Below the pieces are notes generated by a model, which had not been told where the DNA came from, made no database searches, and saw only the letters and a program-made list of their open reading frames with translations. From NCBI GenBank assembly GCA_964019415.1, contig OZ025872.1, positions 3,367,504 to 3,431,503 of the forward strand: DNA of 64,000 bases, read 5' to 3'. The translations under genes were made by a program, and so were the position numbers. Every line of letters starts with the position of its first letter. Position 1 is the stretch's first letter. The DNA is from Ianthella basta. Lineage: Eukaryota; Porifera; Demospongiae; Verongiida; Ianthellidae. Below, one piece after another: positions 1-12,064 of this stretch.

Positions 1-872
1 TGTGCGGAACGTCGGAAATCGGATATTCATCGGTAGTGCACCCGCATTGCTGGATACCTTGTATGCCAAGGTCTGGACACTGGAAAGGGATCGCAGTGTC
101 ATTCCCCAAACTGTCTCCAAACTCGCCATTGCTGTCACCTCTGTGGATGCATTTGGTCGGTAGGTGATAGGTACTGGCTGATCGAGGTCCAGGGCTGCAT
201 TGAACACGTGCACATAAGTGCATGGGATGTCCAACAACAGGGGAAGGACATCTTGAAAGCTTGGCTGACCACCGGTGTCAAGCAAGTGGACAAACCTGGC
301 ACCATTCAGTCGCAATTGTTTCTCTAGACCTGCACCGAGGTCACGCATGAGGCTTGAGTGTGCTTCAAAGAATGCAGATTGAATGGTAGGAAGAGCAGAA
401 GGCATGGGATGGTGTGTATCTTCTGCTGTGGAGCTGACTTCGTCACGAGATGTAGGAGAGGGAATTTCACTGGCAGCAGCAGATCGATCAATTTTCTTAA
501 CTTGCTGCAAACGTTTGGCATGGTGGTCTTCTGGAGGATCCTTTGGTATTGCTGCAGTGACGTGGTACTGGCGGCTGAGGCAGGATGACCTGATAGAGCA
601 GGCCATCTTCTCATCAGAGAGCGGCAGCCAGACTGAGGTTCCTTCAACTGCATACTTCTCTGCCGAAATGGAGACAACTTCTGGCTTTGCCATGACAGGT
701 GTGCTGATCTTGACTTCTTTTGGCTTGTTGTGCACCAAGAGGTGCTTCAAGCAGGATTTGCCTGTGGCAGGTGGGCCCATTATAATGTTACGGTTGATAG
801 CGACATCTACAGATCCCTGCTTCTCCACTGCCTCCTCATAGTCAGGTAGCCATGAGGGTGGTTGCTGAAGTG
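1..872 (-). CDS. Roc-COR GTPase exon, 5' part, left paralog (runs off window)
   Basis: This is the 5' portion of a large exon of a Roco-type GTPase, open through about 290 codons and continuing beyond position 1. Splicing in at 872 (acceptor CAG) uses phase 1, matching the exon at 1175-1261. The P-loop GPPATGKS lies near 751-780 and the G3 motif DTGGQPSFQ near 255-282. These are the nucleotide-binding signatures of Roc domains. The exon is close to the complete copy at 48,938-51,075. The main difference is a 6-bp in-frame length change in the acidic or serine-rich segment between P-loop and G3, around 360-450. No stop was seen in the reading frame. The COR part and any CARD of this copy lie outside the window. 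The Roc family assignment is from motifs; the cellular role is inferred. Confidence 0.8.
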
Positions 873-1174
873 CTGTAATGAACAAGAAGGGACACACCAT
901 TTAGACAAATCATTTATCAGTATGCATAGCTACATGAGACAAGCAGTTATAACAACATGCAGGGTACTGTGGTAGGATACAGCTGTTAGCGGGTGATTGG
1001 AAATATGTGCACACGGAAAACTGCTTCCTTGCACCCTTCCAAGTGTGAGTCATTGCATCCATCAAACAAACGGAGCCATAACTGATCAAACACATGTGCA
1101 TACTGAGTACACAGTGCATGTAATTAACTCTATGGCAATGAATCACATTAAACACAAACCAAATCAATGCTTAC

Positions 1175-1261
1175 CAGAGTCAGCTATGCCCAGGAGCCTC
1201 TTTGCAGTGTCAATGTCACCTTCATTAACAGCTGTACGTACTGTGTCATCAGCGAGTGCAC
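1175..1261 (-). CDS. ANK-Roc junction exon, left paralog
   Basis: An 87-bp exon encodes LADDTVRTAVNEGDIDTAKR and a few more residues, the helical half of an ankyrin-like repeat. The acceptor at 1262 and donor GTAAGC at 1174 are clear. It enters and leaves in phase 1, so it joins the exon at 1876-1969 (giving LLLEKGALADD) to the Roc exon at 872 without a frame break. The right-hand copy (51,378-51,470) is 6 bp longer, still in frame. Confidence 0.75.
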
Positions 1262-1368
1262 CTGTAGAATTCCAAGAGGAGTAACACTTCACTGTTAGCT
1301 GACAACATTCCAACATCAACACTGGAATGTGCAAGGGTTCAGCTAGCTCTGAGGTGTAGGCCTTCTGA

Positions 1369-1398
1369 GGTGACAGGTGGCAGGTGTCACCTGTCACC
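1369..1398. repeat. Perfect 11-bp inverted repeat in intron
   Basis: GGTGACAGGTG (1369-1379) and its reverse complement CACCTGTCACC (1388-1398) flank an 8-base loop. The arms contain CAGGTG/CACCTG E-box cores and a CAGCTG follows. The right paralog near 51,581-51,620 keeps both arms with a longer loop. It could be a hairpin in the transcript or an E-box cluster; no function is shown. Confidence 0.5.
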
Positions 1399-1875
1399 TG
1401 TCAGCTGCATGCTATTGAGCATTGGAAGTAAGGACAACTGTAGAGTGTGACCATTCTATTGACTCTTCTAATGACATTACAGTTACCACAGTCTTCTTAA
1501 ACTAGAGTGAAGTCACATTTCTGAAGTTCACAGCACACATACACACAGGTGTATTAGAGATTGGTACACCAAACCACATCAATCAAGAAACACGCATGCT
1601 TTGTGGCACATTAATTAGTCACACTTCAGTAAGTTTTCACTCTCTCAAAGACTATATGACAACTATAAAAATTAAGGACGTACAGTCATGCATGTAAATG
1701 AGCAGGGTTTTAAATTTGGGTCGTCAGTTGCTGACTCAGGTTATCAAAGGACTTCAAGGAATAGCCAAGCCATGGAACATATACCAGTTGATGAATGGTA
1801 ACGTGGTCATGTGGGGGTAAGATCATACACTGTGGCCACATTAATGCCACACCAATTGAATGGAAGCACACTCAC

Positions 1876-1969
1876 CCTTTTCAAGCAAGAGCTTCGCGAC
1901 GTTCAAATGGTCTCCTTCTAGGGCTAGAATGAGGGGAGTCGCTCCTGCTCCTTTAGTGGTGGCACTCTG
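1876..1969 (-). CDS. Ankyrin exon, left paralog
   Basis: A 94-bp exon encodes an ankyrin repeat with the TPLILALEGDHLNVAKLLLE core. The acceptor is TTTCCTGCAG and the donor GTGAGT. It leaves in phase 1, the last ankyrin exon before the reading phase changes toward the Roc exon. The right counterpart is 52,094-52,187, the same length. Confidence 0.8.
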
Positions 1970-2221
1970 CTGCAGGAAACAAAGCAGGAGGTAACAGGAC
2001 AAGGTGAAGTGGGGGAATGCTATCATAATCACATGGCACATGATATAAGTGAACAACTGATTACTGGCTAGGAACAGAGAATGCATTGACAGGTGTCTTG
2101 CCAAACAGCCATTAATGTGACCTACTTGCACTTTCACATACTCATAACATAACCTTTGAACTTCACACAACAAACTATGTATTAGACACACAGACGTGCA
2201 CACGCACACACACACACACAC

Positions 2222-2425
2222 CTTGACACGATCATTGGGACTTAAGTGGAGCTGGTTGATAACCAGCTCCACTACGTCCACATGGCCCTTCTTCGCTGCC
2301 AAATGCAGCATGTTGAGGCCATTGTTGTCGGTACCGTCAATCAGGGATGCCATCTTTGGAGCTATGTGGCGAATAGTATGGCCATGACCTTCCATTGCAG
2401 CTATGTGCAGAGCATTCCGTCCTCC
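2222..2425 (-). CDS. Double ankyrin exon, left paralog
   Basis: A 204-bp phase-0 exon encodes two ankyrin repeats, including NGLNMLHLAAKKGHVDVVEL. The acceptor at 2426 reads TATGTAG. The donor GT at 2220-2221 is itself the first unit of a (GT)n tract on the transcribed strand. The right counterpart is 52,531-52,734. Confidence 0.8.
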
Positions 2426-2889
2426 CTACATAAAGAGAATGTATAGCATTTAAACACATGCATGACTGGCATAGGATTGACATGCGCCTTACAAAACAGA
2501 ACAGAAGACAGTGAAGTAAACATGTGCCAAGGGAACAAACGAGACATGTGGCTGATCATGAATTGTACAGATCAATGAAGGCGTATGTTGATACTATTTG
2601 GGTTACAGGAGGCTGGCTGTTACAGACAAGTGGTTGTATTATACAGCGACCACTATGGTACAGGTCCACTGTACTACCAGTTATAGATGTCAATACAGTG
2701 TAAGTGAGGCACAACAGTGACAGTTGGGGGACTCTCCCATTCTCTAGCTTCTACCCCCTAGTTCTCATTAGTGCCCTCTCTTCACCATATGAACTAATGA
2801 GCAGTAGGGGTTGTGGCTAGACTAAGCCACCCTGTGAGACCTCAGCCTCACACCTTGGTCAATAACACATTGGATCAACTGTCACTTAC

Positions 2890-2991
2890 ATTGTCCACAT
2901 CCACTAGAGAGTTGTGGTACTTTTCCACTAGAACATCAATAAAGGCATTGCGACCATTGTATGCTGCTCTCAACAGAGGTGTCTTGCCCAC
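2890..2991 (-). CDS. Ankyrin exon, left paralog
   Basis: A 102-bp phase-0 exon encodes one repeat beginning VGKTPLLRAAYNGRNAFIDV. The acceptor is CTGCAG and the donor GTAAGT. Introns of about 300-460 bp separate it from its neighbours. The right counterpart is 53,195-53,296, where the last residues differ. Confidence 0.8.
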
Positions 2992-3296
2992 CTGCAGAAA
3001 ACACAGCAGACAACAACAAGAGTGGAAGTGAATGTAAGGAGAGCATACACCACTGGTCGTCACACATAATGTGGCTTTGAGGTGCCTGCAACACATTACG
3101 GTACATACTGGACTCAGCACACATGATACCAACATGCTGTTTAATTATCTGATCCAGGGAAGCCCACTCAATTCAAACCCACTTCACAGCCTACAACACT
3201 TAGTCACATGCATGCACTCTCATCACACAACACACAACCCACTACGGGCCCCAATGCACATTGCAAGACACCTTGCAGTATAACACATACACTCAC

Positions 3297-3500
3297 ATTG
3301 TCACGTGCAGTAAGGTCTGCATTGTACTCATCAATAAGAGCCTTGGCCACTTCCACATGGCCATTCTGAGCTGCACAGTGCAATGGAGAGGATCCATTCT
3401 TGGTAGTGTTCTGAAGAAAAGCCTCCATCTTTGGTGCTAGGTAACGAAGGGTGTCAACATGACCACCTAGTGCAGCATGGTGCAGAGCATTGCTTCCCTC
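3297..3500 (-). CDS. Double ankyrin exon, left paralog
   Basis: A 204-bp phase-0 exon holds two ankyrin repeats. The second reads GSSPLHCAAQNGHVEVAKAL. Boundaries are a GTAG acceptor above 3500 and donor GTGAGT below 3297. It closely resembles the exons at 7017-7220, 53,603-53,806 and 57,502-57,705, so all four descend from one duplicated exon. Confidence 0.82.
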
Positions 3501-3763
3501 CTACATAAAGGAATGGCAAACAACTGAAGACATGACTGCTACAGGAGTGGACACACACTATTCATGTACATGATGGATGTGTCACTTCATGCCTCATAAA
3601 GGACACACAGTCTACTGTAACAATGGCTATGTACTACGATAGCATGCAGAGTGGGGAGCATCAGAGCATATTAGGAGAAGGGGCAATGTACTACAGGTAC
3701 AAGGAAACATGCCACGTCTGCTATAGACCAAAGCTGAAATGACACTCCACCAATGTGACTCAC

Positions 3764-3862
3764 TTCGTTCTGTGCATCTATAGGACAACCCTGTTCCAAC
3801 AATTCTTGCAATTTGGCGATATCTCCTGCCCATGCTGCATATAGAAGACGTAACTCCAGTCC
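3764..3862 (-). CDS. Ankyrin exon, capping type, left paralog
   Basis: A 99-bp phase-0 exon encodes GLELRLLYAAWAGDIAKLQE followed by a QGCPIDAQNE finger. The diverged first half, lacking the usual G-TPLH motif, is typical of an N-terminal capping repeat, so a gene could begin here. An in-frame ATG at 3908-3910 lies upstream (MFPSVFDD start), but a good CAG acceptor directly before the exon means it may be intronic. The right counterpart is 54,069-54,167. Whether the ankyrin exons further 5' belong to the same transcript is unresolved. Confidence 0.72.
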
Positions 3863-6175
3863 CTGTACAGGAGACACAATGGTACTGTCATCAAATACTG
3901 AGGGAAACATAATCTAATACAGTAAAAGTGTGGCATATCAGGTATGTACGTATGACACCATTCATATGTATATAAATAACAGTCAGTGCTGTACATATTG
4001 CATGGGTTTTCACACACAGGATGACTGCAAAGTCAACAGAAGATGTGTCACCTCATTAAAGGGCACCCAAGTCACAGTGCCTGTGTACAGCATGTATGGA
4101 GTAGCAGCACTAGTGCACATGACAGAGAGGCTACATTACATTAATTTGTGAGAAAGTTTTTCATGAATTTTGGTGGAAGTGAAATGCATGCTCTCAAGGC
4201 CTGCCCATACGTATGTATGTATCCCTGAATGTGCAGTATAGAGTGTTCACACAGCACGTGTGCATCAGAAAGCTAGAGTGCACACAGTACACATACCCCA
4301 CACGCTAGTGTGCGTGCATTGGACTGATGAACTGCTATGAATGTGTAATGTGTAAAAACACATGAGTGTATGTATCCATCTCTATCATGTATTGTAGATA
4401 GTGGGAGTGGTTGTGTGCGATGGTGCAATGTGTATGTCGATTCTCACATGTCCACATGCACACATACGTACATGTGTAGTCAGAACAATCTGTAACATTT
4501 AAGAAGCAATTGTGTGATGATCAAAAGTCTAACCTCCCCTCTGTTCAGAACTGGCCATATACACATGTTCATACCCTAGTCAGTCCATTTTGATGTTCCT
4601 TAAACCAAACATATACCCAAGTATACACCTCCCTCCACACAAACACCGAGTACAGATACACACAGGCCATTGTACTGGGAATGCATAACAGTGCAACATG
4701 GACCCATGGCAGTTGTATTACAATCACATGCCACTGCATACATACTCTCTCTCCCCAGTTCTCTCTCTTCCAACACACACATATCCAATCACACACAGCC
4801 ACACATGAACACACACACACACACACACACACAACACACACACACACACACAGGTGGCTGGTGATTAAGACTGTCATTGGGAATGCTCTGGGCTATGATT
4901 GTATGCATGGCCAGTTCTGAATGGAACGAAGGTGAGCCACTTGCATCTGAGACGGCTGCTTCTAAATAAATTATGTAAGTCAAGTACAAGGAATGGAAGA
5001 GGAAGATTTGACTCAAACAAGCAAGAAAATACTAGGAGATAAGCAAAGAACGTTTCAGCGAATAGATTAACTACCCAACAAATGCCTAGGACAGCTTTTA
5101 GGGTCTTCATTGCTGCAAGCCGTCCGCAGCCATCCTACAGTACTTAGCCTCAGCTCATCGGTCTGTATCTTCAAAGTACACAAACAAAATGGTGGAGCCC
5201 AGGAAATGCCACTAAAGACAGGAATTTCTTGGCAAACCATCCATGTCAGTTAATCCAGGTCCACAGGCAGTACCAAATGTTGCTCTGCCATTATCTCGGG
5301 GTCGTATAGTGTTCTAGGTCGACTGCGTGAGTGGCAAATGTCAAAGATTCTGACTGACAGACAAACAGACCAAAACAATCGCTTTACCCCCCTTGCCCTA
5401 CATGCATGGGGTAATAATGCATGTTGAAGTGCTACTAGCCAATTCACTTGAACAAAAGGGTTAATTTGATAGTGACATAGGTACGTGACAAAATTACCAA
5501 GAGTTCTAACTTTACCTATTTAACTGTAAGTTTGCTAGATCCTCTGGGATAGAGAGCACACTGATCGGCATGACAAAACTAGCCAATCGAATGCCCATCA
5601 AACTGATTGGTAATGAAATTTGCCATGATTTCCCAATTGAATGACATTAAATATGCATGTACATTTGCTCCGACCACATATTTAAACATCAAGTGGACGG
5701 GACTAATGCACATCTAACTCATGGCCGCACAATGTACATTACAATGTGTATTGGATGTACATGTAATGTGGATATGCCTCTAATTCATGAATGGTTGCTT
5801 CACTAATATGCAAATATACATTCAGTGTAAGCATTTTATTATCAGTTGAATACATGGGCAGACAGTGTGTGATTTGGAGATCTTATGAGTGTACATCACA
5901 CCAGTCCTATATCAGCAGGTTTGGACTACAGCAGTGAGCAAACAACATCTGAGCCGCAATAGAGAAAAGCACAACAGTGCAAAGTTGTTGACTTAAGGCT
6001 ATCTTAAATGTGGAAACTAGAACGGAACATAATCTGAACTGGCAGTGATGTATAGGGAAGGGTCCTCACGACAAACAAACCTCAGATAGACCACACAAAG
6101 TTATTGTCAGCACCACCACATGTGGGAGGTTAAAATCGATACTGCAGCCAAGACATGACAAAAAAGTACACTCAC
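3863..6175. other. Intronic or intergenic stretch, left copy
   Basis: No ankyrin exon is visible here. The stretch holds a 44-bp (AC)n tract near 4810-4853, one candidate exon beside it (about 4856-4965) and otherwise unique sequence matching the right copy at about 54,170-56,650. Confidence 0.5.
4856..4965 (-). CDS. Candidate small exon beside (GT)n tract, unidentified
   Basis: On the minus strand, a TATTTAG acceptor precedes about 110 bp reading EAAVSDASGSPSFHSELAMH and onward to HQPP. A possible donor GTGTGT opens the (GT)n tract. The right copy (about 55,310-55,422) differs by one 3-bp insertion and several substitutions, and the same frame stays open. That pattern suggests coding constraint. 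No domain is recognised, and its splice phase (1) does not obviously suit the phase-0 ankyrin exons around it. It could be conserved non-coding sequence. Confidence 0.3.
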
Positions 6176-6277
6176 CTTCTCAGCGTCACCTGGGTCACAA
6201 CTATACTGGTCAATGAGAATGTGCACAAGGTCCGAGTGACCGGCTGCTTGAGCTACCTGCACAGGTGTCCTGCCCAA
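6176..6277 (-). CDS. Ankyrin exon, left paralog
   Basis: A 102-bp phase-0 exon encodes LGRTPVQVAQAAGHSDLVHI followed by LIDQYSCDPGDAEK. The acceptor CTTCCTGCAG and donor GTGAGT are strong. The right counterpart 56,651-56,752 is the same length but differs around the second helix. Confidence 0.8.
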
Positions 6278-7016
6278 CTGCAGGAAGCAGAGATGGATAC
6301 ACAAGAGTGATAGAGAGAATGCAAGGCTGACAGATCACTGAACAATAATAATTAGGACACAACTTAGGGTTTGTGAATCCACCCCAAATCCATCCACCCT
6401 TACGTATGTAGTACCTATACTTCTTTCACATGTATATACGTACTTCCCATGAGATACACAGCTGCACGGCTGTATCTTTGGAGGATAATTCACAGGTCTA
6501 GCACAAACGCACACACACAAGCGCATTTTCATACATATTGCGGTCAAGTTTGTGTGCACACTGAAAGCATTCAGGCTGCAATTTTACGAGTACAAATTAA
6601 ATGTTAAGGAAATATCAATGGGGATAGTTCACAATACCACTGGCCTGTGTGTAGTGGTGAAATTAAGCCTTTGTAACGCCATAATCCAAAGAATAGTAGT
6701 TATTGCAATCAGCAGTTGATGCCATAATATCTCACGATCACAAATCAAATGGAGTCTTGAGTCTTGTACTATCACTTATAGACAACATGGATACTAATAG
6801 TGTGGCCTGGTCTATTTGTAGACAGTCTTGGGTGAGGGGATCAGTTGCTATGTACTAGCAATTAAAGAAGCCAGATTGCATTGCATGTCCAAGGTATGGA
6901 CTTCTAGTTAATGATGGTTTGACCAACCATTGAAATTTGCGGTTACACAGCACACAACCAACTAAGGGCCCTAATGTACATTGCAAGACACCTTGCAGTA
7001 TAACATATACACTCAC

Positions 7017-7220
7017 CTTGTCACGTGCAGTAAGGTCTGCATTGTACTCATCAATTAGAAATTTGGCCACGTCTACATGGCCCCTCTGAGCTGCACAGTG
7101 CAGCAGAGAGGATCCTATCTTGGTAGTGCTCTGAAGAAGTTCCTCCATCTTTGGTGCTAGGTAGCGAAGGGTGTCAACATGACCACCTAGCGCAGCACAG
7201 TGCAGAGCATTGCTTCCATT
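7017..7220 (-). CDS. Double ankyrin exon, left paralog
   Basis: A 204-bp phase-0 exon with two repeats: NGSNALHCAALGGHVDTLRY, then GSSLLHCAAQRGHVDVAKFL with a DEYNADLTARDK tail. The acceptor is ATGTAG and the donor GTGAGT. It is paralogous to 3297-3500 within this copy and orthologous in position to 57,502-57,705. Confidence 0.82.
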
Positions 7221-7760
7221 CTACATAAAGGAATGGCAAACAACTGAAGACATGACTGCTACAGGAGTGGACACACACTATTCATGTACATGATGGATGT
7301 GTCACCTCATGCCTCTTAAAGGACACACAGTCTACTGTAACAGTGGCTATGTACTAGGATAGCATGCAGAGTGGGGAGCATCAGAGCACATTAGGAGAAC
7401 GTACAATGTAAACCATGACACTGTAGCATTAGGTACAAAACAGTCTTCTCCTCAGAAAATAGTTAAAGAAGGGTGCATGTGCTTGACATGTGAGGACTGG
7501 CTAGTGGATGGTGGAGTGTGGGAGAGGGTGTCAGCTTACTTTGCACAGCACAGTAGGAAGGATGCATGGAGAGCCTTGTGACACAGAATGTAATGCATGC
7601 AAGCCGATAACACATGACTAGTGGTACCTTTCAAGGAGGGTACAGTGCCATGTTTATAGCCTCAAGGAGGGTCCTTTGGTAGCAAGAAGGATTCTGTACC
7701 CTTCAAAAACAGCCTAGAGAGAACACTGGTACAAAATTAAGTTTCCTCTCAGCTAAAGAT

Positions 7761-7945
7761 ACCTCTCTAATGAGGACATGCAGTGCCTACTGTTCCAAAT
7801 ACATAGAAATGTGTACAAAACTCCCTCTGAAATAAGGACACCTCTCTAATGAGGACAGTGCCTACTGTTCCAGCTACATAGAGATGTGTATACACTACCT
7901 TGGAAACATGGACAACTCTCTAATGAGGACGGCACCTATACTATC
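7761..7945. repeat. Tandem 74-79-bp element (CTCTCTAATGAGGA family)
   Basis: Three successive units start near 7761, 7840 and 7914. Each carries CCTCTCTAATGAGGACAGTG-like sequence followed by a CTACATAGAGATGTGTAC-like tail. Single or paired copies recur near 9050, 10,370, 12,500, 15,240, 22,600, 22,930 and through the right paralog (58,250-58,420, 60,850, 62,210, 63,560). It is a dispersed non-coding repeat. The CCTC-GAGG arms can pair. Confidence 0.65.
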
Positions 7946-10900
7946 CCAAATACATAAGATAATCCTTAAATGCACTTCTAGTACCCTGTGCTCGTGGCAA
8001 CCAATGTAAATAATAGTTTTAGAAAGTAAAGTCATCTTAGGAATCTCTTAATGCCTAAGATAAGAAAGTCATAATGGTTTAAACATGGGAATGTGGTGAT
8101 ATGGCATGTTGAATAAACTAAACTTGTCTTAGGGCATTCACACTGCTTAACTGAGAAAGAGCAATGGATGAATATGTCAAAGCACCTTAGTGTCGTCATC
8201 CCTACCAAGAAATAACCTACTCCATTCACAGTGGAACACCCCATGCCAACGACCTAGAACTCAATTATTATAGAGGACAAACCGTGCCTATTGTCGAAGT
8301 GATAAAGAACTGTGAACTAAACTACATCTATAATATAATAAGTGCATCTTTCTAATTAGGGCACTTGGGACTGCTCCAACCTGTCCTTAAAGTATCCACA
8401 GTCAATAGATCTATGGCACCAGTCAGGTAATACCTGAATGACACACTTAAAGCAGCCACTTGGCCATCTTGTTAGGTTTCACTTGGCATTCCATGGTTAA
8501 AACATGGGCATGTAGGCATTATCACACACAGAATACTCTGCACACCCTAGTGACTCAGCATTTCATCTGACATGGTACCCTTGTCTCTGTGACCAAACTA
8601 TGGGTGAGCGCACTCCTTTTTACTGCTAGAATGGTACCTGTCAGTATTTTCGGGAGAGGGACAGGCATTGTTGTGCAGACTATCTCTGATATACAATGGA
8701 TTGGGGAAATGCCTTTCTATCATCTGATCTAAGTGCAATTGCCTCATTGCCTTTAACCAATGGGTTGCCCTTCCATCTCTGAAGTTGTGTACACACACAA
8801 TACAATGCACTCAGAATGTAAACACTGTTTTCCATACATACGTACCATGGGAAATACTTCTTTTATGCCTTGACTATGATTATAGCCTCGTGGCTTGGGA
8901 TTTTGTATGCCTAAAGAGGTTCTTGATTCCCTAATCGTGATTACACGCCAAGGCTTGGTAAGCTATATGCTGTAATGTCCTTGTGCCATAGATTACATTA
9001 TTAAACAGCCTATCACAATTTCAGTGGAACGTCCTTTTATAGGACACCCTGAAATCCTGTCTAATGAGGAAAGTGCCTTTGAACCCATTCCAGTTACATA
9101 AAGATGTATACACAACTAACCCTCCAAAATAAGAAAACCTCTTAAATCAGGGCACTTGAGACTGTCTCAAAGCTCTATACACTACTATTCCACGTTTGCA
9201 CATGTTTCAAGCGAAGATCGGAGCACGTGCGAACCTATCTTTCCAATACTTTATTCATGTGATCGAGTGCAGAATGCAAAAGTCAATCGGGACTAGAAAC
9301 CCTAAAACCACTGTATGTGGTCTAAGTCCGTATCCCTATAGCAACAGTTCCAGGTAGTATGGATGAAGATTGAAGGGGTATTCACCACGTACAGTTTGGA
9401 ATGAATCACGGTTGCTTAGCACCCGGGCAGACAAAGGCAGTGCTTGGTTACAGGTACAAATATTAGGGAATTGAGTTCAAGGCAAAATGTATCCATTGAA
9501 ATAATTGGAATCAGTGATTATACTACAACCCACACAAAATGGAATTGGTTACTGTATACCCCGGCCTTCCACCAACTTGTTGTACAGTTCTACTCGAGTT
9601 CCAGGTACATAACTTCCTCAGACAGTGAATGGGAGCATATATATACGTAGCATGGGTGAGGTTCGGTGGTTTACAGATTTGAGATTCTATGATTAATATT
9701 GAACATTAGACTCTCACACCCACGAGCAAAATTAAATGCAAAACTGCATGGAAACACCACCTGTGCTCAGGCACTTGCCACCCCCAGGACTTGGCATATT
9801 ACATATCATAATGAAACAGTCATGCTTATGTCTTGTTCATGACATTCGTAGCTTGTCATAGTGGAACGCATGCCTACTTATTCAGGACACCATCAAAATC
9901 AGGAACCTCTCTAATCAGACCAGAGCCAACTGTCCTGCTACAAAGGCTTGCAAACAAATCTACCTTTGAAAATACTACCTTTGTAATCAGGACAGTTGAA
10001 TCCCTTCCAGAATACAAAGGACCATGTCACTGTAGTGAGTGCACAGCATACAAGCGTAGAATAGTGAGGAAATGTGCACTTGCTACATGACCACATCTAA
10101 TTGAGTAGCTAGTTATTGTATGAGCCAGCAAGGCCATACTTCAAACTCCTAATCTGTAGGATTGTATATAACTGGGTCACTATACAATAGCACAATAGTG
10201 CAATTACAAACACCTAACTGACCACACTAAAGGCAGCTAGTTGCCCAAGCTGTTAGGTCACACTTCACATTCCACTGCACAAGGAAAGTACCAAAAGAAA
10301 AGCTGCCACACTGAACACTAGAAAATGTTGTCCCAGCTACATAGAGATTAGTACAATACTATCTCTAAAATAAGGACACCTGTCTAATAAGGACAGTGCC
10401 TACTGTCACAACTACATGGAGATGAGTACAACTCTACTTCTGAAATATGGGCACCTCTCTAATGAGGACAACTGCAGCCTTCCCTCAGTGTTCAGATTTG
10501 AAGGCACTATGTTACTGTAGTGCACACCATGCAAATTTAGAGGGAGGAACGACATACAGAAGGACCACACTAAATTATTTATGTACAATCACTAGCTCCT
10601 AGTGCCTTAGGCAGGGTGTCCTACTGTATGGGTTATCACGCCCACTGTGGTAGGTTACATAAGTAGTGGTCAGAACACTGACATGCAGGTATTATGACAT
10701 ATACAATACACTGCACACCCTTGGGACTCAGCATTCTATATGCCATAACACCTTTGTGTCTGTGATGAAACTATGGGTGAGCACACTCTATTTCAGAGGC
10801 AGAAGGGTACTTGTCAGTTGTGTGTGTGTAGGAGGGGCATGCATTGTTAGGCAGACAATCTCTTTAATGCAATGGGTTGTGGGAGTGCCCTTCCATCATG

Positions 10901-11324
10901 TGACCTGAGTACAATTGCCCCATGGACCACAACAACAGGTTGACCTTCCACTCCTGAAGATTTAGTGCACACATGCACACAGTACAATGTGCTCAGAATA
11001 CACACACTGCTTTCCACACATACCATGGGAAACACTCCTTTTAAGCATGGATTATATAGCACAGTTGTGGTCACTCAAATATTACCATAGAATTTACACC
11101 TGTCTTCAGGCACTTCACACCCCTAAGGCTTGGCATACCATATCCTGTATTGCCTCCTTGTGCCATGCCTTCCATTGTTAAAGAGTCTATGCCACGTTTA
11201 CAGTGAAAGCCCCATATAAAAGACTCCCGTATTCCTCTCTAATCACAACAGTGCCTTTGAATCTGTTCCAGTTACATAGTGATGCATACAATAAAAATAA
11301 CTCTATACTAGACGAATGCAGAGC

Positions 11325-12064
11325 ATTGTGGGGCGAGCCTGAGCAGTGCATGTGCAAATTCTATGGCTGCAATGACCAGCAAGCGACTGCAATCAAGAAC
11401 GCCAGCACACAGTGTCTAGCTAGCACGGTGAATTCATGTGCAAAGCACAACACAGTAAAATATAGCTTGAATGTTTGGTAAGCATTATTAACTGTGCAGG
11501 CAAAACGTGCCTAGCTTGCATAGAAGTTGGGCAAGTGGATGTGTTGCAAGAGATGGAGAGTTAATGACTGACAGCTGCACTGTTGATGCTTAAAGTTATG
11601 AAGACTCAGCAGGATGCCTTGGGCATCGACCAGGTGTGGCAGGATAACTTTATTGAAGCTGTAGGGAGAGAAATCGTCGGGATACTCCATGTCTCTTCAG
11701 ATAATGTTGAGCTAGAGTACGGGCAATAAGCAGCCAACATTTGTTCGCGTAGTCTACCTCGCGCAGCTTTCCGCAGCGAATATGCACCACCTCCATATAG
11801 CTAAAGTACGGGTGGAATCTAGTGACGTCACATGCGGCGATATCTGTATTATATGCGGCGCCTAATGATATGCACAATAGCGCAACCACAATGTTTGTAA
11901 CATGCAAAATGGCCAGTATAAAACTGATTCGGAATAGAATCATACGGTGTAAGCAGTCCATCTTCGACCGCATAAATAGAAATTTCCGGAACAACGTACG
12001 TAACAAACATACATACAGAGCCGACGAACCGACTAGTGTAGGGCTCGCTCAGGCTCATCCCAAT
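11325..12064. mobile_element. Candidate non-autonomous DNA element, left copy only
   Basis: This segment is absent from the equivalent places in three sibling modules (near 13,430, 61,770 and 63,130), which read straight through. Its ends form an imperfect inverted repeat: GCGAGCCTGAGC at 11,333-11,344 against GCTCAGGCTCATCC at 12,047-12,060. The motif CAATAAAA occurs at 11,289-11,296 and 12,061-12,068, as a target duplication might, but about 28 bases of unexplained sequence lie between the left copy and the inverted repeat. No transposase is seen. A 118-codon minus frame (11,650-12,006) has no recognised similarity. Confidence 0.45.

Noticed and set aside
3863..3910. MFPSVFDD as the certain start of the ankyrin protein
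   Set aside because: A good splice acceptor lies between this ATG and the ankyrin exon, and compatible ankyrin exons exist further 5', so it may be intronic.
10847..11074. Minus-strand frame with a GQPVVVVHGAI-type segment repeated at 12,994-13,191 and 61,352-61,549
   Set aside because: The frame is shared only because the modules are recent duplicates. The older copies near 8,600 and 59,080 do not keep it, and no domain is recognisable.
11650..12006. 118-codon minus-strand frame inside the left-specific insertion
   Set aside because: No recognised similarity and no copy elsewhere in the window. It was not called a gene or transposase.
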